A model generated the notes under the pieces. That model saw only the letters and a list, made by a program, of their open reading frames with translations. It did not search any database and was not told the DNA's origin. Below, one piece after another: positions 1 to 5,088 of a DNA stretch of 5,178 nucleotides. The position numbers were made by a program, and so were the translations under genes. The DNA is taken from positions 1 to 5,178 of the forward strand of contig JAEMQE010000120.1 in NCBI GenBank assembly GCA_022758945.1. Direction: 5' to 3'. Origin of the DNA: Lentimicrobium sp. GTDB taxonomy: Bacteria > Bacteroidota > Bacteroidia > Flavobacteriales > Flavobacteriaceae. Position 1 is the first letter of the stretch, and the number at the start of each line of letters is the position of its first letter.

Positions 1-2
1 TT

Positions 3-656
3 GTAGATATCGTCATAGTTTTGGTAAAAAACGAAGAAGGTAGAATTCACGGATTGATTGTGGAACGCGGAATGGCCGGATTTACAACTCCCGAAACGCA
101 TAATAAATGGTCCCTTCGTGCTTCGGCAACTGGAGAATTGATTTTTGATAATGTAAAAGTCCCAAAAGAAAATTTATTGCCAAATAAATCTGGACTTGGA
201 GCACCACTTGGATGCTTGGATTCCGCCCGTTTTGGGATTGCTTGGGGAGCGATTGGCGCAGCAATGGATTGTTATGACACGGCTTTGCGTTATGCCAAAG
301 AACGAATTCAATTTGACAAACCTATTGCTGGAACTCAACTACAACAAAAGAAATTGGCAGAAATGATAACCGAAATTACTAAAGCACAATTACTGACTTG
401 GCGATTGGGAGTTTTGAGAAATGAAGGAAAAGCCACAACAGCTCAAATCTCAATGGCAAAAAGAAATAATGTAGATATGGCCATTCATATTGCTCGCGAA
501 GCCAGACAAATGCTAGGCGGAATGGGAATTACTGGCGAATATTCGATAATGCGTCACATGATGAATTTAGAGTCAGTAATTACTTATGAAGGAACCCACG
601 ATATTCATTTATTGATTACTGGAATGGATATTACAGGAATTCCTGCATTTAAATAA
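3..656 (+). CDS. gcdH: Glutaryl-CoA dehydrogenase, C-terminal part (5' end outside window)
   Basis: This is the last 217 codons of an acyl-CoA dehydrogenase of about 390 residues. The frame is open to the window edge and reads VDIVIVLVKNEEG, so the TTG at 21 is internal and not the start. The fragment covers the end of the middle beta domain and the whole C-terminal helical domain. Visible marks are the RIQFDKPIAGTQ segment (FAD/tetramer contact region), QMLGGMGITGEY, and TYEGTHDIH, whose Glu (codon 588-590) matches the catalytic base of glutaryl-CoA dehydrogenases. The ending ITGIPAFK also fits that subfamily better than short-chain or isovaleryl enzymes. The family oxidatively decarboxylates glutaryl-CoA to crotonyl-CoA and CO2 in lysine/tryptophan breakdown and passes electrons to ETF in the cytoplasm. 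A terminator follows 35 bp after the stop, so this is the last gene of its transcript. The subfamily call rests on motifs, since the N-terminal half cannot be seen. Confidence 0.93.
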   Translation, partial: VDIVIVLVKNEEGRIHGLIVERGMAGFTTPETHNKWSLRASATGELIFDNVKVPKENLLPNKSGLGAPLGCLDSARFGIAWGAIGAAMDCYDTALRYAKERIQFDKPIAGTQLQQKKLAEMITEITKAQLLTWRLGVLRNEGKATTAQISMAKRNNVDMAIHIAREARQMLGGMGITGEYSIMRHMMNLESVITYEGTHDIHLLITGMDITGIPAFK

Positions 657-691
657 TAAACAACTATTAAATAATTCATAAAATTTAAAGT

Positions 692-719
692 AAAAGCTTC
701 TTGGAAACAGGAAGCTTTT
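692..719 (+). terminator. Intrinsic terminator after gcdH
   Basis: The sequence forms a 12-bp stem, AAAAGCTTCTTG with CAGGAAGCTTTT, containing one T-G wobble and closed by a GAAA (GNRA) tetraloop at 704-707. The 3' arm runs into TTTTT, then AATTTT. It lies 35 bp past the gcdH stop and 76 bp before the next gene on the same strand. It should end gcdH transcription and separate it from the hydrolase gene. Confidence 0.88.
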
Positions 720-741
720 TAATTTTACACTTTGTTAAAAA

Positions 742-775
742 TTTGAAAAAGAGAACGTTATAGAAAAATATATTG
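742..775 (+). promoter_or_regulatory. Weak candidate promoter of the SGNH hydrolase gene
   Basis: A TTTG at 742-745 is followed 23 bp later by TATATTG at 769-775. This resembles the Bacteroidota sigma-A pattern (TTTG ... TAnnTTTG) with one T missing and rather long spacing. It lies between the gcdH terminator and the ATG at 796, where a promoter for the hydrolase gene is expected. Position is the main support, since AT-rich DNA gives such matches by chance. Confidence 0.25.
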
Positions 776-795
776 TAAACACCAATTGTCTTAAA

Positions 796-1545
796 ATGAA
801 AATAAAAAAAATATTCATCAAAATAGCTGCTTTTTTATTAATTTTTACTTTTTACAATTGTTCTAATGGAGATCCATTACCAATAACCACTCCTATAAAT
901 ACAACACCACCAATTGTTGACGTAAATGTACCACGGCAGTTCAACTATTTAGCTCTTGGAGACAGTTACACTATTGGTCAAAGTGTCTGTGAAACTTGTA
1001 GATTCCCCGAACAATTAAGAAAAAAACTTGGGGATTTAGATCCAAAAAACAGTTACACTTCAAAAATTATTGCAAGAACGGGATGGACGACTACCAATTT
1101 AATTTCAGCGATAACCACCGAGAATCTAACTTCAAATTATGATTTAGTAACCTTGTTAATTGGTGTTAATAACCAATACCAAAACAAACCATTTTCGATA
1201 TATGAAAATGAATTTCCAGAACTAATCAGCAAAGCTATAGCTCTTGGAAAAGGAGACAGGTCAAATGTGGTTGTAGTTTCAATTCCAGATTATGCATTTA
1301 CCTCTTTTGGGAAGCAATCTGGTAATCAGTCCTATATTTCTACAGAAATTGACAAGTATAATGCTTTTGCACAAAGATATTGCTTAGAACAAAAAATAGA
1401 ATTTGTCTCCATTACAGATATTACAAGGCAAGGTTTGATAAATCCATTACTTGTCGCCCAAGACGGCTTACACCCTTCAGAACTGGCATATTCTCTTTTT
1501 GTAGAACGAATTTTGCCAAAAGCCACTACCGCTATTAATAACTAA
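796..1545 (+). CDS. SGNH/GDSL-family hydrolase, predicted lipoprotein
   Basis: The 249-aa protein begins with a lipoprotein signal: charged MKIKKIFIKI, a hydrophobic stretch, and the lipobox-like FYNC with Cys22 as lipidation site. A Pro/Thr-rich linker (27-46) follows. The rest is an SGNH hydrolase domain. Block I is GDSYTIG with nucleophile Ser57. A probable block II Gly is Gly96 (ARTGW). Block III is GVNNQ with Asn125. Block V is DGLHP with Asp223 and His226, so all catalytic residues are present. The family cleaves esters or acetyl groups on lipids or polysaccharides, and the substrate cannot be told here. The likely place is the periplasm or outer membrane, tethered by lipid. A CETC pair (Cys65, Cys68) lies just after the nucleophile and could form a disulfide. 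The ATG at 796 is chosen because it gives the full signal peptide. No Shine-Dalgarno is seen, only an A-rich leader, which is normal in this phylum. The gene appears monocistronic and convergent with the ferredoxin gene. Confidence 0.9.
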   Translation: MKIKKIFIKIAAFLLIFTFYNCSNGDPLPITTPINTTPPIVDVNVPRQFNYLALGDSYTIGQSVCETCRFPEQLRKKLGDLDPKNSYTSKIIARTGWTTTNLISAITTENLTSNYDLVTLLIGVNNQYQNKPFSIYENEFPELISKAIALGKGDRSNVVVVSIPDYAFTSFGKQSGNQSYISTEIDKYNAFAQRYCLEQKIEFVSITDITRQGLINPLLVAQDGLHPSELAYSLFVERILPKATTAINN

Positions 1546-1566
1546 AATTTAATAAATAGTTGAAAA

Positions 1567-1578
1567 TATTCTAGAATA
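1567..1578. repeat. 12-bp perfect palindrome in the convergent gap
   Basis: TATTCTAGAATA is a perfect palindrome that overlaps the last codons and TAG stop of the ferredoxin gene. It starts 22 bp after the hydrolase stop. The gap between the two convergent genes is only 25 bp and holds no better terminator. No T-tract follows on either strand, so a terminator role is doubtful. Confidence 0.3.
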
Positions 1579-1897
1579 AGGGAGCTAGTTCTATTTCTAA
1601 GCCTTCCAATGCTGCAGTAATAGGAATTTGACAGCTCAAACGACTATTGGTTTTTATATTAGGTAATCTCGAAAGAGTTGCTAATTCAGCTTCTCTTTTT
1701 TCTGGTAAATTAACATCATTGATGGCATAACATTGACAGGTATGACACATCGCCATTCCGCCGCAAAGACCAATAGTTCCAACTGGTTCCAATTCATATG
1801 CACGAACAACATGCATAAGATTTAGCGCCATATCTGTAGGAACTTTAACTTCGTGCGTTTGACCTTTTCGATCAGTAATTTTTATTGTAATATCCAT
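1571..1897 (-). CDS. [2Fe-2S] ferredoxin, adrenodoxin type
   Basis: This 108-aa protein has the size and layout of vertebrate/bacterial-type (adrenodoxin, ISC Fdx) ferredoxins. A beta-grasp N-terminus (MDITIKITDRKG) is followed by the cluster loop with Cys45, Cys51 and Cys54 (CGGMAMCHTC), and the fourth ligand Cys89 lies in RLSCQI. The spacing is CX5CX2CX34C, close to the adrenodoxin pattern CX5CX2CX36C. An additional Cys56 follows two residues after the third ligand (CHTCQC). The family carries single electrons in the cytoplasm, for example to Fe-S assembly or to a monooxygenase; the partner cannot be read here. Its place downstream of mrp and the nfu-like gene on the same strand favours a link to Fe-S metabolism. 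The gap of 113 bp to the upstream gene contains a hairpin, so the gene may have reduced read-through or its own promoter, though no convincing one is seen. There is no Shine-Dalgarno before the ATG. Confidence 0.93.
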   Translation of the reverse strand: MDITIKITDRKGQTHEVKVPTDMALNLMHVVRAYELEPVGTIGLCGGMAMCHTCQCYAINDVNLPEKREAELATLSRLPNIKTNSRLSCQIPITAALEGLEIELAPLF

Positions 1898-1920
1898 TAT
1901 ATAGTACTGTAAGTTTTATT

Positions 1921-1945
1921 TGGGTTGGGAATCCCAGATTTTGGG
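1921..1945 (-). promoter_or_regulatory. Cluster of TGGG/CCCA inverted repeats upstream of the ferredoxin gene
   Basis: On the plus strand TGGG occurs at 1921-1924, 1926-1929 and 1942-1945, and its complement CCCA at 1933-1936. Together 1926-1936 form the interrupted palindrome TGGGA-A-TCCCA, and 1933-1945 form CCCA-GATTT-TGGG. The CCCA can pair with any of the three TGGG copies, so the structures exclude one another. The cluster lies 24-48 bp upstream of the ferredoxin start. It could be an operator or a leader RNA structure; its function is unproven. Confidence 0.25.
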
Positions 1946-1963
1946 TGCATACAAAACATAGAA

Positions 1964-1997
1964 CGACCACGCTCTAACAGAAGTAAAAGCATGGTCG
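1964..1997 (-). terminator. Hairpin after the nfu-like gene, probable (leaky) terminator
   Basis: The arms 1964-1973 and 1988-1997 form a 10-bp stem with a 14-nt loop. One position is informative: in minus-strand RNA it is a G-U pair, while in plus-strand RNA it is a C-A mismatch. This fits selection on a minus-strand transcript, the direction of the mrp and nfu-like genes. The stem begins 14 bp past the nfu-like stop. The RNA after it is U-rich but interrupted (UUCUAUGUUUUG), so termination may be partial, leaving some read-through into the ferredoxin gene. Confidence 0.5.
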
Positions 1998-2010
1998 CAT
2001 TATAAATTAT

Positions 2011-2250
2011 TTATTCAATATTGACAACAGTTTCGATTTGTGGAGCATATTTCTTGATTGTGGTTTCCACTCCCGCTTTTAGCGTCATTTGATTTACACT
2101 GCAATTGGTGCAAGCTCCCTGTAGACGAACAATCACGTGTTTGCCATCTTCTATAGAAACAAGTTGAATGTCTCCTCCATCAGAATTTAAAAAAGGCCGA
2201 ACATCATCGAGCGCTTTTAGAACATTAATTGTTAATTCTTCTGTTGTCAT
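2011..2250 (-). CDS. NifU C-terminal-domain (Nfu-type) Fe-S carrier protein
   Basis: The 79-aa protein consists of a single NifU-like C-terminal domain and has the usual length of stand-alone Nfu proteins. Family marks are DDVRPFLNSDGGDIQLV (residues 15-31) and the cluster-binding CxxC, seen as GACTNC with Cys47 and Cys50, followed by MTLKAGVE. Two such proteins bridge a [4Fe-4S] cluster through their CxxC pairs and hand it to apo-enzymes in the cytoplasm. The N-terminal scaffold domain of full NifU is absent, as is the degenerate A-type domain of enterobacterial NfuA. The gene lies 38 bp downstream of mrp on the same strand and is almost certainly cotranscribed with it. The ATG is preceded by eight A's and no usable Shine-Dalgarno. 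A GGCGGGA stretch about 20 nt upstream is too distant. Confidence 0.93.
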   Translation of the reverse strand: MTTEELTINVLKALDDVRPFLNSDGGDIQLVSIEDGKHVIVRLQGACTNCSVNQMTLKAGVETTIKKYAPQIETVVNIE

Positions 2251-2288
2251 TTTTTTTTATGTTAATTCCCGCCTAAACGAGTTTTGGT

Positions 2289-3416
2289 TTATTTTTTGGG
2301 TGAAGAGCAACCTGCCATATTGGTGATTTTAATGGCTTCGGAGGCTGGCAAATTTTCATTTCTATTGACTACTTCACGCACAACGTTTTTAGTGATCTCC
2401 ACGAAAATAGTTTCGATTATTGAACCCGTTTGCATGGCTGCCGGACGACCAAAATCGCCTGCTTCACGAATAGATTGTACGATTGGGACTTCGCCAAGGA
2501 ATGGAACTTGTAAATCTTCGGCAAGATTTTTTGCGCCTTCTTTTCCGAAAAGGTAATATTTATTATTTGGCAATTCTTCAGGTGTGAAATAGGCCATGTT
2601 TTCAATAATTCCAAGAACTGGAATGTTTATCGCTTCTGACAAGAACATTGAAACTCCTTTTCGAGTGTCAGATAGAGCAACTGCTTGAGGTGTACTCACA
2701 ATAACTGCTCCAGTAATTGGCAAAGCTTGCATAATCGAAAGGTGAATATCACCTGTTCCAGGAGGTAAATCAACCAATAAAAAGTCTAATTCTCCCCATT
2801 CAGCGTCAAAAATCATTTGGTTTAATGCTTTTCCAGCCATTGGTCCACGCCAGATTATAGCTTGACTTGGTGGTGTAAAAAATCCTATGGAAAGTATTTT
2901 TACATTATAACTTTCGATAGGTTTCATTTTAGATTTTCCATCCACTTCGACTGAAAGTGGTTTTGCGCTTTCAACATCAAACATTATTGGCATTGATGGT
3001 CCGTAAATATCCGCATCAAGAATTCCTACTGAAAACCCCATTTTAGCAAGCGTTACCGCCAAATTTGCTGTAACTGTAGATTTCCCCACTCCACCTTTTC
3101 CAGAAGCAACGGCAATTATATTTTTGATTCCAGGGATTGATTTGTTCGTAACTTCACTTTTTTCGGGAGCTTCAATTTTTACGTTGATTTTTATTTTTGC
3201 ATCCGGTGAAACTTTCTCTAAAATAGTTTTTTTGATGTCGTCTTCGGCTCTTTTTCTAATGTGTAATGCCGGAACGTGTAATACTAATTCAATCACTACT
3301 TCGTCTCCAAAGGTCAATACGTTTGCAATTGCTCCGCTTTCGACCATGTTTTTTCCTTCGCCTGCAACAGTAATGGTTTCTAAAGCTTTAAGGATTTCTT
3401 TTCTATCTAATTTCAT
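2289..3416 (-). CDS. mrp: Mrp/ApbC/NBP35-family Fe-S carrier P-loop ATPase
   Basis: The 375-aa protein has the standard bacterial Mrp layout. An N-terminal MIP18/DUF59-like domain (about 1-80) is followed by a short linker and a ParA/MinD-type P-loop domain (about 98-345). Visible motifs are the deviant Walker A KGGVGKS (107-113, with signature Lys107 and Lys112), the Walker A' region LDADIYGPSMP (Asp134, Asp136), and the switch II/Walker B VDLPPGTGD (Asp216). The family binds and transfers Fe-S clusters in an ATP-dependent way in the cytoplasm. The usual CPxC cluster-binding pair expected after the ENM segment (272-274) is missing: the protein reads FTPEELPNNKYYLFG there. The only cysteine in the protein is Cys370 in the tail NMAGCSSPKK. 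This may be a Bacteroidota subtype, since I recall similar tails there. The gene heads the mrp/nfu-like cluster. The ATG at 3416 fits the family N-terminus, and a good promoter lies about 85 bp upstream. Family assignment is firm; the exact cluster chemistry is uncertain. Confidence 0.95.
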   Translation of the reverse strand: MKLDRKEILKALETITVAGEGKNMVESGAIANVLTFGDEVVIELVLHVPALHIRKRAEDDIKKTILEKVSPDAKIKINVKIEAPEKSEVTNKSIPGIKNIIAVASGKGGVGKSTVTANLAVTLAKMGFSVGILDADIYGPSMPIMFDVESAKPLSVEVDGKSKMKPIESYNVKILSIGFFTPPSQAIIWRGPMAGKALNQMIFDAEWGELDFLLVDLPPGTGDIHLSIMQALPITGAVIVSTPQAVALSDTRKGVSMFLSEAINIPVLGIIENMAYFTPEELPNNKYYLFGKEGAKNLAEDLQVPFLGEVPIVQSIREAGDFGRPAAMQTGSIIETIFVEITKNVVREVVNRNENLPASEAIKITNMAGCSSPKK

Positions 3417-3500
3417 ATTCTGTGTATCGTTTTCAACTGATGATTATTCAATTGAAATATTATATTTATTTAAACTGATTCTATTATAAATTCTCGCCTA

Positions 3501-3531
3501 CAAATATAGTGAAGAAGTTAGATAGTGACAA
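3501..3531 (-). promoter_or_regulatory. Bacteroidota sigma-A-type promoter for mrp
   Basis: Read on the minus strand, a TTG at 3531-3529 is followed after 20 bp by TATATTTG at 3508-3501. This is an exact match to the Bacteroidota -7 element TAnnTTTG with a suitable -33 element. Transcription would start near 3495, giving a leader of about 78 nt before the mrp ATG at 3416. That leader includes a 10-bp palindrome TTCAATTGAA at 3447-3456, which may be chance in such AT-rich DNA. Confidence 0.6.
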
Positions 3532-3541
3532 TGATTAACTA

Positions 3542-3638
3542 TGCCAAATTTCCATTTATAAAAAAAATAAAATTCAGTTTTGAATTGCAAAATAGAATCC
3601 TATTTTTTTATAAATTAGGAGGGTAAAAAAATTTGGCA
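3542..3638. repeat. 97-bp nested interrupted palindrome (MITE-like or structured leader)
   Basis: The ends are a perfect 10-bp inverted repeat, TGCCAAATTT (3542-3551) and AAATTTGGCA (3629-3638). Inside, ATTTAT plus an A-run at 3554-3569 pairs with 3601-3615 with one bulged A. Next, ATTC at 3572-3575 pairs with GAAT at 3595-3598, and TTTTG (3578-3582) pairs with CAAAA (3588-3592) around the loop AATTG. In total about 34 pairs stack into one long hairpin. The main break is an asymmetric internal loop, 2 nt on the left and 13 nt on the right, and the right side holds AGGAGGG. The element ends 13 bp before the ATG of the next gene and lies between divergent genes, so a terminator is not expected there. 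No clear target-site duplication flanks it. It could be a miniature mobile element or an RNA leader structure. AT-richness inflates the inner pairs, but the GC-containing ends are less easily explained by chance. Confidence 0.5.
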
Positions 3639-3651
3639 AAACACTGTTTAT

Positions 3652-4242
3652 ATGGGCTTAAGTTTTCATTATAAAGGCAAATTAAGAACTCCTCAGTCTT
3701 TAAAAAAAATGATCGAGGAAGTGACCGATATATGCAAAGCAAATAAATGGGAATTTGCAATTTTTGACGATACATTTCCCAATAACACTTTCACGATTGA
3801 ACCCAATAAAGACAAGGTTTACGGCATTTTTTTTACGCCACCAAAATGTGAAACAGTAGATATAACTTTCCTTTCTAACGGAAAATTATGTGCTGCTTAC
3901 AACCTTGAATTAAACAAAAACTTAGAGAAACTGGAAGATGATATTTATCTCTATTTCCTTTCTGTAAAAACCCAATATTGCGGTCCGGGAATTCATAAAT
4001 TGCTAATCCCAATATTCGATTATTTGAATAAAAACTACTTTGAAGATTTTGAATTCAGAGATGAAGGACAATTTTGGGAAACCCGAGACGAAAAATTGCT
4101 CGAAGAAACCTTTGACAGATATTCAAATTTAATAAATAGTTTTGATAGTGCACTGGAACACATCCCCATTTTAGAGGGAGAATCCATAGAAACCTATATT
4201 TTAAGAATGGCAGAAATCGTTAAAAACAACAATCATGAATAA
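3652..4242 (+). CDS. Conserved-looking hypothetical protein, first gene of an overlapping pair
   Basis: I do not recognise a named family for this 196-aa soluble protein. No signal peptide, membrane segment or known catalytic motif is visible. It starts MGLSFHYKGKL, followed by a helix-forming stretch (13-32), a probable beta-rich middle (33-85), and a central segment VKTQYCGPGIHKLLIPIFDY (105-124). Then comes an aromatic/acidic stretch with FRDEGQFWETRDEKLLEETF (135-154) and a helical tail. From memory, similar uncharacterised proteins occur in other Bacteroidota, but I cannot verify this. The start at 3652 is preferred because MGLSFHY makes a natural N-terminus. The frame is open upstream to 3619 without ATG, GTG or TTG. 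AGGAGGG lies 28 bp upstream, too far to serve this ATG. The last codons overlap the next gene by 8 bp (ATGAATAA), so the two are probably translationally coupled and act together. The 97-bp palindrome just upstream may affect expression. Confidence 0.85.
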   Translation: MGLSFHYKGKLRTPQSLKKMIEEVTDICKANKWEFAIFDDTFPNNTFTIEPNKDKVYGIFFTPPKCETVDITFLSNGKLCAAYNLELNKNLEKLEDDIYLYFLSVKTQYCGPGIHKLLIPIFDYLNKNYFEDFEFRDEGQFWETRDEKLLEETFDRYSNLINSFDSALEHIPILEGESIETYILRMAEIVKNNNHE

Positions 4243-5035
4243 AGAAGATAATGACGAAAATAACCTTCCGAAATTGAATATTGAGGAAGAAAATGCGTTT
4301 AAAAGATTAAAACTATCTATTGAACATGGCGCGAGTTATTCCAGCAAAGGCAATTCCAATGTGCCTCCCGAAATTGAGGGGCAGTTTTTAGATTATATCA
4401 TGAACTTTGAAAATGCTTCTAAAAATGCGAAACAAATTTTGGTTTTTGAAAAATTAGGCAAACCCGAATACAAACCTGAATCAACTTTATCTGATGAGGA
4501 AATAACAGTTGAACTAGAAAGAATCGAACTTTTAATGCAAAATCAAGGCATAAACTTAGATGTTCTAGGAGATTATATTGACGAAGAACGCCTGATTTAC
4601 AAATTTATAACCGAAGAATTATTCGAACATGAAATAGATGATATGAACATATCTGGAATGCGAACTTGCTTTATTTATGAGGAATTTCACCCCAATCACG
4701 AGTATGATTTAAAACGAGATACTGAAGATTTTTTGAGAATGTTTTTCAATACAAAATCTGATTTTTACGATGAATATCATAGTAAGGACGCGACAAATCA
4801 TGAAGAGCTAAATAATTTTAGATCCTTGTTCAAAAAATTTAAAATGAAGTTTTTTCAGTATCAAGAAATCACATTTGACGAGCACAATGCCGTTGTTAGA
4901 TTCAAAATTGATTTCTGGGCAAAAATGGATGGAAAAGATTCTAAAATCAGTTATTCAGGAGATGGAAATATTACTTTCAAATTTGAATATGGATATTGGT
5001 ATTTAAGAGAAGTAACCTTACCTATTATCGATTAA
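4235..5035 (+). CDS. Acidic hypothetical protein, possible C-terminal NTF2-like domain
   Basis: This 266-aa protein is cytoplasmic by appearance, with no signal or membrane segments, and is very acidic, notably in its first 20 residues (MNKEDNDENN, IEEEN). Its start overlaps the preceding gene's end by 8 bp, indicating coupling. The N-terminal half is mostly helical, with recognisable blocks EENAFKRLKLSIEHGAS (18-34), PPEIEGQFLDYIMNFE (44-59) and LIYKFITEELFEHEIDDMN (120-138). After YEEFHPNHEYDL (148-159) the C-terminal part has two helices followed by strands ending in NAVVRFKIDFWAK and YGYWYLREVTLPI (252-264). That order, with a closing aromatic-rich strand, resembles NTF2/SnoaL-like folds. 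This is inferred from pattern only. No catalytic residues can be assigned. I believe comparable uncharacterised proteins exist in Bacteroidota, but function is unknown. Convergent with the partial gene at the window end. Confidence 0.85.
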   Translation: MNKEDNDENNLPKLNIEEENAFKRLKLSIEHGASYSSKGNSNVPPEIEGQFLDYIMNFENASKNAKQILVFEKLGKPEYKPESTLSDEEITVELERIELLMQNQGINLDVLGDYIDEERLIYKFITEELFEHEIDDMNISGMRTCFIYEEFHPNHEYDLKRDTEDFLRMFFNTKSDFYDEYHSKDATNHEELNNFRSLFKKFKMKFFQYQEITFDEHNAVVRFKIDFWAKMDGKDSKISYSGDGNITFKFEYGYWYLREVTLPIID

Positions 5036-5053
5036 TTTCAGTAGTTTTTTGTG

Positions 5054-5088
5054 ATTATTTGTAAAATTTATAAAAATTAGAAAATAAT
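5054..5088. terminator. Weak AT-only hairpin between convergent genes
   Basis: ATTATTT (5054-5060) and AAATAAT (5082-5088) form an inverted repeat, with a second small one inside (AATTT 5065-5069, AAATT 5074-5078). It lies in the 52-bp gap between the 266-aa gene and the convergent partial gene, where a bidirectional terminator is expected. The pairs are all A-T, so this may be chance. Confidence 0.25.

Noticed and set aside
21..23. TTG as start codon of the first gene
   Set aside because: The frame is open to the window edge with acyl-CoA dehydrogenase-like sequence before it, and the family needs about 175 more N-terminal residues.
82..264. Minus-strand open frame of 60 codons within gcdH
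   Set aside because: Antisense to strongly conserved acyl-CoA dehydrogenase sequence with no independent support. The same holds for the minus-strand frame at 1332-1526 in the hydrolase gene.
2284..2556. Plus-strand open frame of 90 codons
   Set aside because: It lies wholly antisense to the 3' part of mrp, has no family resemblance, and its composition reflects the complement of real codons.
3435..3479. Direct repeat AACTGAT (3435-3441, 3473-3479) in the mrp leader
   Set aside because: Only 7 bp, no further copies or spacing logic, and expected by chance in AT-rich DNA.
3124..3489. Plus-strand open frame of 121 codons with hydrophobic stretches
   Set aside because: Its greater part is antisense to the well-supported N-terminal domain of mrp, and its remaining 5' leader overlap carries no independent start signals. 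The apparent membrane character is an antisense artefact.
3589..3609. Small hairpin AAAATAG-AATC-CTATTTT followed by T's, resembling a plus-strand terminator
   Set aside because: No plus-strand gene ends upstream, since the flanking genes are divergent. The arms are better explained as part of the larger 97-bp palindrome.
3632..3651. Sigma-54-like sequence TTGGCA ... TGTTTATA just before the 196-aa gene
   Set aside because: The spacing between the -24 and -12 elements is one base short and the GC of the -12 element is missing. It would also leave no leader before the ATG. The TTGGCA belongs to the terminal repeat of the palindrome.
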